Assembly: GCA_017448455.1 (NCBI GenBank)
Contig: JAFSLL010000044.1
Location: 1 to 45,431 of the forward strand
Length of the DNA stretch: 45,431 nt
DNA from: Oscillospiraceae bacterium
GTDB lineage: Bacteria > Bacillota > Clostridia > Oscillospirales > Oscillospiraceae
Reading direction: 5' to 3'
Shown: positions 9,289 to 17,944 of the stretch, piece after piece
Position numbering within the stretch: position 1 is the first letter of the stretch
Layout of the letters: each line of letters starts with the position of its first letter
Made by a program: the position numbers and the translations under genes
The notes under the pieces: generated by a model
Seen by the model: only the letters and a program-made list of their open reading frames with translations
Told to the model about the DNA's origin: nothing
Database searches by the model: none

Positions 9289-9714
9289 TCAGGCGGGACC
9301 ATTTGCCTTGGTCTCACAGTACATACAGCGGTAAACTTTGTTTACGCGGTCTGTCAGGCGAAAAACATGCGGAAGTTCCTGTTCGGTGCTGGTGATACAG
9401 CGGGGATTCTTACAGAAGATGACATTGGTCAGCGTTTCGGGCATATCAATCTTCCGCTTCTCTATGAGCATTCCGTTGCGGATGATGTTGATGCTGACGC
9501 CGGGATCAACATAACCGATCACGTCAAAGTTCACAGGAATATCCGCGTCAATCTTGATGATATCCTTCTTGCCGAGTTTTTCGCTGTGGACATTCTTGAT
9601 GATTGCGACCGAACAGTCCAGCTTGTCCAGTTCCAGCAGTTCATACAGCCTCATCCCACGGCCGGCAGTGATATGGTCAATGACGACCCCGTTGGCAATG
9701 GCGTCGATATTCAT
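9289..9714 (-). CDS. pyrI: Aspartate carbamoyltransferase regulatory chain
   Basis: Regulatory subunit that binds nucleotides and docks onto the PyrB catalytic trimers to form allosteric aspartate transcarbamylase. It is 141 residues (E. coli PyrI is about 153). The N-terminal allosteric domain carries [16 protein letters not shown], and the C-terminal zinc domain has Cys pairs in FCKNPRCIT and YRCMYCETK, the expected four zinc ligands. The start overlaps the pyrB stop as ATGA and has a GGAGG site. A PyrI in a Firmicute indicates the class B, allosteric type of enzyme rather than the PyrB-only type of Bacillus. Confidence 0.97.
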   Translation of the reverse strand: MNIDAIANGVVIDHITAGRGMRLYELLELDKLDCSVAIIKNVHSEKLGKKDIIKIDADIPVNFDVIGYVDPGVSINIIRNGMLIEKRKIDMPETLTNVIFCKNPRCITSTEQELPHVFRLTDRVNKVYRCMYCETKANGPA

Positions 9715-10637
9715 AATGTCCCGGCCTCCTTCAGCAGTTTCAGGATCAGTGCCATGCGCATATACTTTCCGTAAAGAACCTGCTTGAAGTAACAGGCGCG
9801 CGGGTCTTCATCGATGGCAACGGAGATCTCATTGACACGGGGCAGAGGATGCATGATGGAGAGGGATTCCTTCGCGTTTTTCAGTTTCTCCGGCGTGAGG
9901 ATATAGCTGTCCTTCAAACGGAGATAGTCCTCTTCATTGAAAAAGCGCTCGCGCTGGACACGGGTCATGTACAGAATGTCCAGTTCCGGCATGGCGCTTT
10001 CGAGATCTGTCGTCTGGACATAGGGAATGCTCCGTTCAGCAAGAATACCTTTCTTCACATAACTCGGCACTTTCAGTTCCTCCGGAGAGATGAAGAAGAA
10101 TTTCAGCCCTTCATAGCGCGAAAGCGCATTGATAAGGGAATGAACCGTGCGGCCGAACTTCAGGTCACCGCAGAAGCCAACCGAGAGCCCATCGAAACCG
10201 CCTTTCTCACGGTAGATGGTCAGCAGGTCCGCCAGCGTCTGGGTCGGGTGATTATGACCGCCGTCACCGGCGTTGATAACAGGGATGCTTGCGTTCATGG
10301 CTGCAACCAGCGGGGCGCCTTCCTTGGGATGCCTCATGGCGATGATATCTGCATAACAGCTGATTACTTTCGCAGTGTCTGCTACGCTTTCCCCTTTGGA
10401 GGCGGAGGAGCTCTGCGCTTCCGAAAAACCGATCACATTCCCGCCCAGTTCGTACATGGCAGCCTCAAAGCTCAGCCTGGTACGGGTAGACGGTTCAAAA
10501 AACAGAGTCGCGAGTTTTTTCCCGCGGCAGCGCTCACAGTAGAACTCGGGATTGGCGATAATGTCGTTCGCCGTATCGATGAGTTCCTGCAGCTCCTCGG
10601 TGGTGAAGTCGAGAATGTCGATCATGCTGCGCGTCAT
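9711..10637 (-). CDS. pyrB: Aspartate carbamoyltransferase catalytic chain
   Basis: Condenses carbamoyl phosphate and aspartate to carbamoyl aspartate, the committed pyrimidine step. It is 308 residues. It has the carbamoyl-phosphate motif [16 protein letters not shown] near residue 45 and the aspartate-side motif [10 protein letters not shown] near 266. The ATG at 10637 (MTRSMIDIL) overlaps the pyrE stop as ATGA and has a GGAGGG site, so it is preferred over the internal Met five codons later. It forms a pair with pyrI. Confidence 0.97.
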   Translation of the reverse strand: MTRSMIDILDFTTEELQELIDTANDIIANPEFYCERCRGKKLATLFFEPSTRTRLSFEAAMYELGGNVIGFSEAQSSSASKGESVADTAKVISCYADIIAMRHPKEGAPLVAAMNASIPVINAGDGGHNHPTQTLADLLTIYREKGGFDGLSVGFCGDLKFGRTVHSLINALSRYEGLKFFFISPEELKVPSYVKKGILAERSIPYVQTTDLESAMPELDILYMTRVQRERFFNEEDYLRLKDSYILTPEKLKNAKESLSIMHPLPRVNEISVAIDEDPRACYFKQVLYGKYMRMALILKLLKEAGTL

Positions 10638-11284
10638 AGATTCCCTCCGATCCAGCTCTCATCGGAAGGATTGTCACGGAATGCAAGAAGCCGCCGCACA
10701 TCCTCCGGGCGGATGTAACCCTCCTCCGCGGCAACCTGCGCAATGACATCAAAATTGGTAAGACTGCGGTTTGAAACACCGGCCTCTTCCAGCCGTTGAA
10801 GTCCCCTTGCCATGCCGTAAGTGAAGATGCTCGCAATCCCGAGTACTTCGGCGCCTGCTTCCCGCAGGATATTGACAACCTCTACCGCGCTGCCGGCAGT
10901 GGAGATCAGGTCCTCAATGACAACGACTTTCTGCCCGGCATCCAGTCGCCCTTCAATCTGGTTTTTCCGTCCGTGGTCCTTCGCCCCGGAGCGGACATAG
11001 CCCATGGGGAGCCCCAGCAGATGCCCGGTGATCGCCGCATGGGCGATCCCTGCGGTGGAAGTTCCCATCAGAACCTCCGTGTCCGGATAGTATTCCCTTA
11101 TCAGTTCTGCCAATCCCTCTTCCACATCATTGCGTACCTCCGGTGAGGTAAGAGTCAGTCGGTTATCGCAGTATACCGGGCTCTTAATACCGCTTGCCCA
11201 GGTAAACGGTTCCTCCGGCCGGAAGAATACCGCACGGATTTTCAGAAGATCCTTTGCAATGCGGATTTCTCGCTCGTTTGCCAT
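10634..11284 (-). CDS. pyrE: Orotate phosphoribosyltransferase
   Basis: Converts orotate and PRPP to OMP. It is 216 residues, standard for the family. The PRPP-binding loop is [18 protein letters not shown] (about 120-137), and the flexible loop/Lys region [11 protein letters not shown] sits just before it. The start [16 protein letters not shown] lies 21 bases after pyrF. It consumes the same PRPP pool as PurF, encoded further down the same transcript. Confidence 0.96.
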   Translation of the reverse strand: MANEREIRIAKDLLKIRAVFFRPEEPFTWASGIKSPVYCDNRLTLTSPEVRNDVEEGLAELIREYYPDTEVLMGTSTAGIAHAAITGHLLGLPMGYVRSGAKDHGRKNQIEGRLDAGQKVVVIEDLISTAGSAVEVVNILREAGAEVLGIASIFTYGMARGLQRLEEAGVSNRSLTNFDVIAQVAAEEGYIRPEDVRRLLAFRDNPSDESWIGGNL

Positions 11285-11305
11285 GTTGATCAGATCCTTT
11301 CTTCC

Positions 11306-12010
11306 TTATTTGCCGGAGCAGAAATCTCTCCGGCAGCGCTCCCAGGCGGCAACGGGGTCATCCGCCTGTGTGATCGGCCTGCCTACAACGATATAGTCTG
11401 AACCAAGTTCCCTCGCACGGGCAGGTGTTGTTACACGTTTCTGGTCTCCGATATCTCCATCCGCGAAGCGGACCCCCGGTGTTACGGTCAGAAAATGTTC
11501 ACCGCAGACAGCGTGTACCTTGCCTGCTTCCAGAGGAGAGCAGACAACGCCGTCGAGACCCGCGCTTGCCGCGTTTCGAGCATAGGACAGCACAACCTCG
11601 TCCATGGGCTTTTCAATCAGAAGTTCCTTTTGCATGCTCTCCTGATCCGTGCTGGTCAGCTGTGTGACTGCGATCAGCAGAGGACGGCTGCCGTCAACAC
11701 GGGTAAGTCCTTCGAGCGCTGCTTTCATCATCGCCTGCGTTCCGGCGGCGTGCAGGTTCACAATGTCCACGTCCAGCCTGGAAAGGGAACGCATGGCCTT
11801 CCTGACGGTGTTTGGAATGTCATGCAGCTTCAGGTCCAGAAAAATCTGATGACCCCTTGCCTTGAGTTCCCGTACAATCTGCGGCCCCTCGGCATAGTAC
11901 AGTTCCATCCCGATTTTAAGAAACGGCTTTTCGCCGGTAAAACGTTGCAGAAAGGCAAAGGTCTCAGCAGCGTCGGCAAAATCGCAGGCAATAATAACGT
12001 CTTTAGCCAT
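11306..12010 (-). CDS. pyrF: Orotidine 5'-phosphate decarboxylase
   Basis: Decarboxylates OMP to UMP. It is 234 residues, the short bacterial group 1 form. The catalytic Asp-Lys-Asp array is visible in FLDLKLHDIPNTVRKAM (about 58-74), and the phosphate-binding Arg lies in the C-terminal DYIVVGRPIT motif. The ATG at 12010 overlaps the pyrD end by eight bases and has a GGAGGAG site. Confidence 0.97.
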   Translation of the reverse strand: MAKDVIIACDFADAAETFAFLQRFTGEKPFLKIGMELYYAEGPQIVRELKARGHQIFLDLKLHDIPNTVRKAMRSLSRLDVDIVNLHAAGTQAMMKAALEGLTRVDGSRPLLIAVTQLTSTDQESMQKELLIEKPMDEVVLSYARNAASAGLDGVVCSPLEAGKVHAVCGEHFLTVTPGVRFADGDIGDQKRVTTPARARELGSDYIVVGRPITQADDPVAAWERCRRDFCSGK

Positions 12011-12920
12011 GGTGAGCTCCTCCGATGATATCCTGTATATTCACAATGCCCAGCCGATCCATGAGTTTTGGCAGCTCAGCCAGAATGCGCGGACAGGCAT
12101 AGGGATCTTTTAGATTGGCGGAACCGATCTGCACGGCAGTCGCTCCTGCCAGCATCATTTCCATCACATTTTCTGCGCTGCAGATACCGCCAAGGCCAAT
12201 GACCGGGATGTGCACAGCCTGAGAAACCTGCCAGACCATCCGCAGCGCCAAAGGAAAAACAGCAGGACCGGATAGACCGCCGGTAACATTTGCAAGGACC
12301 GGTTTCCGTGTCTTCAGGTCTATCCTCATGGCGAGAACGGTGTTGATCAGTGAGACCGCGTCCGCACCTGCTTCCTCACAGGCGAGGGCGATCTCGGTGA
12401 TATCGCTTACATTTGGCGTGAGCTTCAGAATAAGCGGTTTGTCTGTCACAGCCCTGACAGCGCGGGTGACTGCGGCAGCCGCGGAAGGATCGGTACCAAA
12501 GCTCATGCCGCCGCCGTGAACATTCGGACAGCTGACGTTGACTTCCAGCCAACCGACCTGCTCTTCACGGTTCAGCTTTTCACAGACGGTGACATATTCA
12601 TCGATGGAAAAGCCGCTGACATTCGCGATTACCGGCTTCCGAAACACCGTCCGAAGTTTTGGCAGTTCTTCCTCGATTACCTTCCGCACGCCGGGGTTTT
12701 GCAGCCCGACGGAATTCAGTAAACCTGCCGGCGCTTCGGCAATTCGCGGTGCAGGATTCCCGAAACGGGGCTCCAGTGTTGTACCCTTGAAGGAAAAGGT
12801 CCCCAGACAGTTGATATCGTACAGTTCAGCGTATTCCTGCCCGTATCCGAAGGTGCCGGAGGCCGGAATCAGAGGATTGTCGATTTCAATCCCACAGAGA
12901 TTGACGCTCAGTCTGCCCAT
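12003..12920 (-). CDS. pyrD: Dihydroorotate dehydrogenase B catalytic subunit
   Basis: Oxidises dihydroorotate to orotate with FMN. It is 305 residues and of class 1B, the type that works with PyrK to pass electrons to NAD. The catalytic Cys is in VNVSCPNVHGGG near residue 130, and C-terminal FMN-binding glycines are in IPVIGLGGICSAENV. It overlaps pyrK, its electron-transfer partner, by 13 bases. The start at 12920 (MGRLSVNLCGIEI) has a GGAGGAG site. Confidence 0.96.
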   Translation of the reverse strand: MGRLSVNLCGIEIDNPLIPASGTFGYGQEYAELYDINCLGTFSFKGTTLEPRFGNPAPRIAEAPAGLLNSVGLQNPGVRKVIEEELPKLRTVFRKPVIANVSGFSIDEYVTVCEKLNREEQVGWLEVNVSCPNVHGGGMSFGTDPSAAAAVTRAVRAVTDKPLILKLTPNVSDITEIALACEEAGADAVSLINTVLAMRIDLKTRKPVLANVTGGLSGPAVFPLALRMVWQVSQAVHIPVIGLGGICSAENVMEMMLAGATAVQIGSANLKDPYACPRILAELPKLMDRLGIVNIQDIIGGAHHG

Positions 12921-13648
12921 TCGAGCTCCTCCTTTCGGAACACCGGCCCATCTTTACAGACCCGTTTCGGACCTCGTGCTGTCTGCTTCGTGCAGCCCAT
13001 ACAGGCTCCGAAGCCGCAGCCCATCCGAACGTCAAAGGCGAGCTCACCGCTGGCAGTACTCTTTGCGCAGACTGCTCGAAGCATGGCTTCAGGCCCGCAG
13101 GCGTAGAAAAAACTGTGCGGTCCTTCCATCGCGTCGGTCACAAAGCCGGGAATCCCATAGCTTCCGTCAGCTGTCGTAATAGTGGGGGAGAGCCCGATAG
13201 TCTGGAATGCGTCTTCAAAGAATACATCATCTTTCGTGTTGAAGCCAAGAATGACGGAAGGGGTAACGCCCTCCGCAAGCAGCCGCTTCGCCAGCCCAAA
13301 CAGAGGGGAGAGGCCTGTGCCGCCTCCGATGAGGAGAGGGGCGTTTCCAGCGACGGAACGCTCAAAGCCATTTCCCAGGCCGGTCAGAAGCTCAAGCTCT
13401 GTTCCGACGGGCAGGGTATGCAGCAGTTCAGTACCGCTTCCTACACGCTCAACCAGCAGTGTGATGCTGCCGTTTTCCTGATCGCAGACCGAAAAGGGAC
13501 GTCGCAGAAAAAATCCGGGCAGAGCCACATTCACAAACTGGCCGGGGCGGAAAGGTTCTTCCAATGCCTCCGCAGGGCTTAAAAGCAGGAGATTGACGCG
13601 GGCAGTCAACGGACGGTTTTCCTGAAGTCGAAACTGCGCTTTTTTCAT
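12908..13648 (-). CDS. pyrK: Dihydroorotate dehydrogenase B electron-transfer subunit
   Basis: FAD and [2Fe-2S] protein that moves electrons from PyrD to NAD. It is 246 residues from the ATG at 13648, which has a GGAGG site and overlaps the stop of the leader ORF as ATGA; a frame extending nine codons upstream was not used. It has the FAD motif RRPFSVCDQ, the NAD motif LIGGGTGLSPLFGLA, and a C-terminal cluster with Cys in GCGFGACMGC plus a later Cys in RVCKDGP, the usual 2Fe-2S pattern. It is the first recognised enzyme gene of the superoperon. Confidence 0.96.
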   Translation of the reverse strand: MKKAQFRLQENRPLTARVNLLLLSPAEALEEPFRPGQFVNVALPGFFLRRPFSVCDQENGSITLLVERVGSGTELLHTLPVGTELELLTGLGNGFERSVAGNAPLLIGGGTGLSPLFGLAKRLLAEGVTPSVILGFNTKDDVFFEDAFQTIGLSPTITTADGSYGIPGFVTDAMEGPHSFFYACGPEAMLRAVCAKSTASGELAFDVRMGCGFGACMGCTKQTARGPKRVCKDGPVFRKEELEWAD

Positions 13649-13830
13649 GTCCGCACCCTCCGTTCTGAAAAACAAAAACCCGGTTTCATGCTGTGCAAAG
13701 ATGCAGTGCAGAAACCGGGCGTGCTGATATATGGACTTGCGGGCGGGCAGATGAAGACTGTACGACCATATGCAATGAAGGTTTCAGATCCCTCATCGCG
13801 GTATGTTCTCATCTGAGCGTACAGAAGCAT
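13645..13830 (-). CDS. Putative 61-codon leader peptide of the pyr-pur superoperon
   Basis: A short reading frame starting MLLYAQMRTYRDEG at an ATG at 13830 with a GGGAGG site seven bases upstream. It reads straight through the attenuator hairpin and ends with a TGA that overlaps the pyrK ATG (ATGA). The good ribosome site and exact coupling argue that it is translated. The embedded terminator recalls the E. coli pyrBI leader, in which ribosomes following RNA polymerase prevent hairpin formation. No homologue is recognised and the peptide itself may have no function. Confidence 0.5.
   Translation of the reverse strand: MLLYAQMRTYRDEGSETFIAYGRTVFICPPASPYISTPGFCTASLHSMKPGFCFSERRVRT
13665..13719 (-). 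terminator. Intrinsic terminator/attenuator ahead of pyrK
   Basis: On the minus strand CCCGGTTTC (13711-13719) pairs perfectly with GAAACCGGG (13679-13687), and further pairing in the loop is possible. The hairpin is followed by the T-rich tail TTTTTGTTTTT. It lies between the promoter and pyrK, inside the leader ORF, so it should act as a conditional terminator of the operon. Confidence 0.8.
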
Positions 13831-13914
13831 TCCCTGTCCTCCCAATAATAATCAAAGCCTGTCGGGAACGGCAAAGGAAAACGATGCGGACATCAATCAT
13901 GTCATTTTTCTCTT

Positions 13915-13935
13915 GCCGATCTCTCCGGATCGTCT
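13915..13935 (-). promoter_or_regulatory. PyrR-box-like RNA hairpin in the leader
   Basis: The transcript reads GAUCCGGAGAGAUC (within a CGAUC/GAUCG stem) about 10-25 nt after the predicted start. The core UCCNGNGAG of the PyrR-binding loop consensus (ARUCCNGNGAGGYU) is matched exactly, and the closing bases differ in a way that keeps pairing. Unlike classical PyrR attenuators, the terminator lies about 200 nt further on. pyrR is not in the window. Confidence 0.5.
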
Positions 13936-13947
13936 TAAAGTGCCTTG

Positions 13948-13977
13948 ATTATATCGGCAAAGCCATGATTTTGTCAA
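13948..13977 (-). promoter_or_regulatory. Promoter of the pyr-pur superoperon
   Basis: Minus strand: perfect -35 TTGACA (13972-13977), 18-bp spacer and perfect -10 TATAAT (13948-13953). The expected start is near 13941, giving a leader of about 290 nt before pyrK. No other comparable promoter was seen between here and purL. Confidence 0.8.
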
Positions 13978-14031
13978 TTGACGAAATAGACAGAAAAAGA
14001 AGGTCCCAAAGGCTTTCGTTTCGGCAGGGAA

Positions 14032-16845
14032 TTAACGGGCTTTCTTCCGTGTATACAACCACAGGGCAAGGAGCGCCAGATAGGCTGTAACAGCGATATA
14101 CTGCCAGCGCTGCCAGCGAATCTGCACTTCCACGGAAGACCCGTCTGCATGACGCTGGTTGTTGACGCGAGAAGAGGAAGCTTCGGAATACAGGATCTCC
14201 TTCGCGGCGCGCTGCATCAGGAGAACCATTTCGTCGGACTCTCTGTCGGCTGTCGGGAAGGCGTTGCCCACATAGAGCCATTGACTGTTTCCAGCAAGCA
14301 GGCCTTGCTTCATGTTCATATAACGGTAGCCGAAGGTGCCCGCGTAATCTGTCAGCGCATTCCCGTGGAGTCCCCATTCATTTCTGAGAACTTCCGTCAT
14401 CAGACCGTAATGCCCTCCGGCCCATATGTCACCGATTCGGTTATACGAAGTCATGACGCCGTCAGCGCCGCCCTTGGTGATCGCAAGCTCAAAAGGCTTG
14501 AGATACAGTTCCCAGATTGCCTGCTCTCCGGCATAGGTGCACAGCCCGTTATAGGGATCATTGTTGCGGAAGTTCCCACGGTCGCCGCGATTGGTGTCCT
14601 GATCGTTCAGTGCAAAGTGTTTGATGCGATGCGAAAGACCTTTCTCCCTGGCTGCAGCACATACAGAGACGGCGTAGTTTCCCGCCAGGATTCCGTCTTC
14701 GCTGTAATACTCGTAGTTCCTCCCACCGAAAGGCGTACGGTGGGTGTCCATCGCCGGCGCGTACCAGCCGTGAATATTGTTCAGCAGCGCTTCTTCTGCG
14801 ATACAGTTGCCAATCTCTGAAGCGATTTCCGTCGACCAGGTTGCTGCCTGGATCGGATAGCAGGGGAAGAGCGTCCCCACGCGGAAGCCCATCGGACTGT
14901 CGGAGGTGTTGGACTGCTGCTTTTGGATGCTTTCAATGGCAGGACTCCTGCCGCTTCCCGCAGAGACCAGGTAATACAGCTCTTCCCTTGTCATACACTG
15001 TACCGTCTCCATCCAAAGCGGGTCATCATAATCCAAAGGTTTGCCGTTTTGATCAAAAAGCTCAGAGAAGGTATGACCGGCGCCGCTCGCGGTGACCGGT
15101 ACTCCGGAAAGTCCTGAAGCGCCTGGACAGTCGGTGGAGAGAATCGCTGTTTTCCTTTCCGGGGTCAGGGTCATGCTTGCGTCTCCAGCGGTGCCGCCGT
15201 CACCGTATACCGAGGGCCAGGTGCCCTCCCAGTCAGCCCGGGAGAGAAGCGAAAGATCTTCTGGACGGGAACTGTATTCCGCTGTTTCAAAGCGGTTGCT
15301 TATGACCGCACCGGTTTCACTGCGGTCAAACTTCTCATCCAGCGGGAGAATGACCGTTGCTTCAAGCACGGGCGTATGCGCGTCTCTGGACGCCATGAAC
15401 AGATACTCTCCCGCTTCGGCGAGATAGGTTTGGGCTCCATACGCGTCATAGGACGCAAGAAGCCGCCGCTCGACATCGATTGTCAGCGACTCGCTCATGC
15501 CGGGCTCCAGAACTCTTGTTTTGGCAAAGCCCACCAGATCCGCGGCACTTTTCTCGACACCTGTTTTACGGTCATAGTCGGTGTAGGGCTTTCGGAGATA
15601 GAGTTCCACCACGTCGCGACCGGCCATGCTGCCGGTGTTGGTTACCGTCACAGAGATGTTGAATCCGTTCTCCGACGCTGCAAGCTTCAGATCCGACCAT
15701 TGAAAAGACGTGTAGCTGAGACCGTAGCCGAAGGGATAGACAACGTTTTCCCGGTACCATTGCTCTCCTTCATCCAGCGCTCGGGTTTCATAGTACCGGT
15801 AGCCGACATAGATTCCCTCCGCATAGGCGACATAGGCGGCTGTGGTGATCTTCCCTTCGTCCACATAACGGTTGTCACCGTAGTTCTGCATGGCAGGTGC
15901 CGAGAGAAGGTCGCGTGCCCAGGTGTCGGGAAGCCTTCCTTCGGGACAGAGCTCTCCCGTCAGCATCTTTGCTACTGCTGTCATACCGTGCTGACCGGTC
16001 CCGCCGATCCAGAGCGCGGCATCGATTCCTGCCTCCTCCAAAAAGCCGCACTCAAAGGCATTCAGCGTGTTCAAGACCACGATGACCTTTTGAAAGCTGG
16101 CATCCAGAACCTCCTGCAGAAGGGCAAGTTCCTCTTCGGTCGGCTCCAGATAATGCCGGTCATCGCCTTCATGGAAATCCAGCATGGAGGTCGGCAAATC
16201 CTGTCCTTCTCCGCCGGATCGGGCAAGCACCACGATGGCGGCGTCGGCATAATCCCGGAAGCTTGCCTTCAGTTCATCGCTGTAGCGCTCTATCTCGATC
16301 TCATTGATGGAATAGCCGTAGCTGCGGCTGCCCTTGAGGCCATAGTGCCGCCCGTTCATGTCGGTGCCTTTGCCGCGCCGATAGCCCTGTTTCGCCATCT
16401 TCTCATAAAAGTCGCGCAGAGCGGGATTCACAACGAAGCCTTCCTCTTCCAGTGCGGTATAGAGGTCTGTGATCTTCTCCCGGTTCCCTTCGCCGGAGCC
16501 GGTTCCACCGTAAACGGGATTCACCGAGGCAGTGCCAAAGACCGAGATGCGGCGTTCGGAAGGATCAAGAGGAAGCGTGCCGTTGTTTTCAAGCAGCACC
16601 GTGCCGGCCGCCTGTGTCTGAATGGCGATTTCCTTTGAATACGCAGCGGCTTCCTCCATGTTTGCGAAACGGGATGAATAATAGGTTACCGCTTCAGGAT
16701 CAGGTATCTCAGGATCCCAGTCCAGCAGAAAATGACTGACAAAATTCGGCGCGTTGGACCAGCCAAAGCATATGCCCATCGTGATGGTGGCGAGAATAAG
16801 GATCACACTGAGAAGGCTGAATCCGAGTTTTTTCAGTTTTCCCAT
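14032..16845 (-). CDS. Membrane-anchored GH3 glycosidase with permuted domains (second copy)
   Basis: Predicted beta-glucosidase/xylosidase-type glycoside hydrolase family 3 enzyme of 937 residues. The usual family order is reversed: sandwich motifs come first (LLENNGTLPL near 85, YPFGYGLSYT near 375), then the TIM barrel with KHFALNDQDTNRG (from about 742) and the nucleophile Asp in NALTDYAG (about 833). A hydrophobic segment near residues 5-28 and another near 915-932 followed by RKKAR suggest membrane insertion at both ends with the enzyme outside. The start at 16845 (MGKLKKLGF) has a GGAGG site; a frame to 16929 overlaps the previous gene and was rejected. It is last in the operon, 25 bases after the esterase gene. 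Substrate specificity cannot be told. Confidence 0.9.
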   Translation of the reverse strand: MGKLKKLGFSLLSVILILATITMGICFGWSNAPNFVSHFLLDWDPEIPDPEAVTYYSSRFANMEEAAAYSKEIAIQTQAAGTVLLENNGTLPLDPSERRISVFGTASVNPVYGGTGSGEGNREKITDLYTALEEEGFVVNPALRDFYEKMAKQGYRRGKGTDMNGRHYGLKGSRSYGYSINEIEIERYSDELKASFRDYADAAIVVLARSGGEGQDLPTSMLDFHEGDDRHYLEPTEEELALLQEVLDASFQKVIVVLNTLNAFECGFLEEAGIDAALWIGGTGQHGMTAVAKMLTGELCPEGRLPDTWARDLLSAPAMQNYGDNRYVDEGKITTAAYVAYAEGIYVGYRYYETRALDEGEQWYRENVVYPFGYGLSYTSFQWSDLKLAASENGFNISVTVTNTGSMAGRDVVELYLRKPYTDYDRKTGVEKSAADLVGFAKTRVLEPGMSESLTIDVERRLLASYDAYGAQTYLAEAGEYLFMASRDAHTPVLEATVILPLDEKFDRSETGAVISNRFETAEYSSRPEDLSLLSRADWEGTWPSVYGDGGTAGDASMTLTPERKTAILSTDCPGASGLSGVPVTASGAGHTFSELFDQNGKPLDYDDPLWMETVQCMTREELYYLVSAGSGRSPAIESIQKQQSNTSDSPMGFRVGTLFPCYPIQAATWSTEIASEIGNCIAEEALLNNIHGWYAPAMDTHRTPFGGRNYEYYSEDGILAGNYAVSVCAAAREKGLSHRIKHFALNDQDTNRGDRGNFRNNDPYNGLCTYAGEQAIWELYLKPFELAITKGGADGVMTSYNRIGDIWAGGHYGLMTEVLRNEWGLHGNALTDYAGTFGYRYMNMKQGLLAGNSQWLYVGNAFPTADRESDEMVLLMQRAAKEILYSEASSSRVNNQRHADGSSVEVQIRWQRWQYIAVTAYLALLALWLYTRKKAR

Positions 16846-16870
16846 TGCCATTCCTCCTGCCAATGAATGA

Positions 16871-17929
16871 TCAGTTTGCCGGTTCAAAGCTCTCCCAGAG
16901 GAAGGTTTCCACTTCAGCCAGAAGCTCATCCGTGTACAGCCTGTCGTCAGCGTGTCTGCACTTCGGAACCAGCTTCAGGCTTACATCTTCTCCGTTCGCC
17001 TTCAGAGCCTCAAAGAGCTCTACAGACTGCAGGTGAGATACCGTGATGTCCGCGTCTCCGTGGACCAGCAGAGATCTCATCCTAGGGTTCCCGTTCTCCC
17101 GTCGCTCCGCGCGATGCAGGGGACTGGCCTCGATCTTCTCCTCATCGCCCCATTCGGCAAAGGCTTTTCTCATCCAGAATTCTTCCAGTGTGTCATATTC
17201 ACCGAGCACGTCGTTAGACCAGCTGTTGGCGACGGTGGAAATCCAGGGAATGAGTCCCTCCTCCACAAAATTGCCGCGCAGCGTCACAAAGTCAATGCAG
17301 CCGTAATAGTCCACCAGCGCGTCAAAGGCCGGCATGGGAAAGCGCTGTTCTTCCGTCTCGCCGAGACTGAGCGTATCGGCATAGGCATCCGGGGCGGAGA
17401 GCGCAGTCATAGTCGCCAGATATCCGCCTGCCGATTCACCCCAGACCGCGATTCGCTCCGCGTCATAACCATACGCTTCCGCGTTGTGTGCCAGGAACCG
17501 CACCGCTGCTTTCACATCGCGGACGGCTGCGGGATAAGCCGCTTCTGTAGACAGCCGATAGTTGATGCTGGCACAGGCAAAACCGTGATCGCGAAAATAA
17601 CGATACATGAACTGCGGCTGGCGTGCCTGAGAATCGTTAAAGGCGAAACCGCCGCCGTGGATCATCACAAAGAGTGGTGGCGGCTCTGGCGTGTCCGGCA
17701 CATAGAGGTCCAGATACTGCGCCTCGGAATCGTCGGCATAGACCAAGCGCTCGTAACTTCTGCCACCGCTCCAGTCGGCGGATTCTTCCAGCGTCAGTGT
17801 CGGCGCCGTAATGTTGCACCAGACCTGACGGACAGTGTAGTGGTTGGCAGCGAGGATCAGAACCAGAATTGCCAGAATTCCGAGCAGGATATAACGAGCA
17901 GCCTTGTGTTTTTGTTTTTCCTTACCCAT
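16871..17929 (-). CDS. Membrane-anchored alpha/beta hydrolase (esterase, HSL-like)
   Basis: A 352-residue carboxylesterase-type enzyme. After a basic N-terminus there is one membrane segment (about 12-29, ARYILLGILAILVLILAA), then an alpha/beta-hydrolase domain with the oxyanion motif IHGGGFAF (about 90), the nucleophile elbow GESAGG (Ser166), a probable Asp in LLVHGDADITVS and a probable His in PKCRHADD. The signature matches the hormone-sensitive-lipase/BD-FAE-like group, often deacetylases or lipid esterases. Its place between an extracellular esterase-like gene and a GH3 gene suggests removal of acyl groups from plant or microbial polysaccharide outside the cell; that is inference. Confidence 0.85.
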   Translation of the reverse strand: MGKEKQKHKAARYILLGILAILVLILAANHYTVRQVWCNITAPTLTLEESADWSGGRSYERLVYADDSEAQYLDLYVPDTPEPPPLFVMIHGGGFAFNDSQARQPQFMYRYFRDHGFACASINYRLSTEAAYPAAVRDVKAAVRFLAHNAEAYGYDAERIAVWGESAGGYLATMTALSAPDAYADTLSLGETEEQRFPMPAFDALVDYYGCIDFVTLRGNFVEEGLIPWISTVANSWSNDVLGEYDTLEEFWMRKAFAEWGDEEKIEASPLHRAERRENGNPRMRSLLVHGDADITVSHLQSVELFEALKANGEDVSLKLVPKCRHADDRLYTDELLAEVETFLWESFEPAN

Positions 17930-17944
17930 TGTCTTTTCTCCGGT

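Noticed and set aside
13645-13845. Longer leader frame starting at 13845
   Set aside because: The GGGAGG ribosome site overlaps its first codons and instead fits the ATG at 13830.
15376-16638. 420-codon plus-strand frame opposite the second GH3 gene
   Set aside because: Antisense shadow; the minus strand carries conserved GH3 motifs over the same bases.
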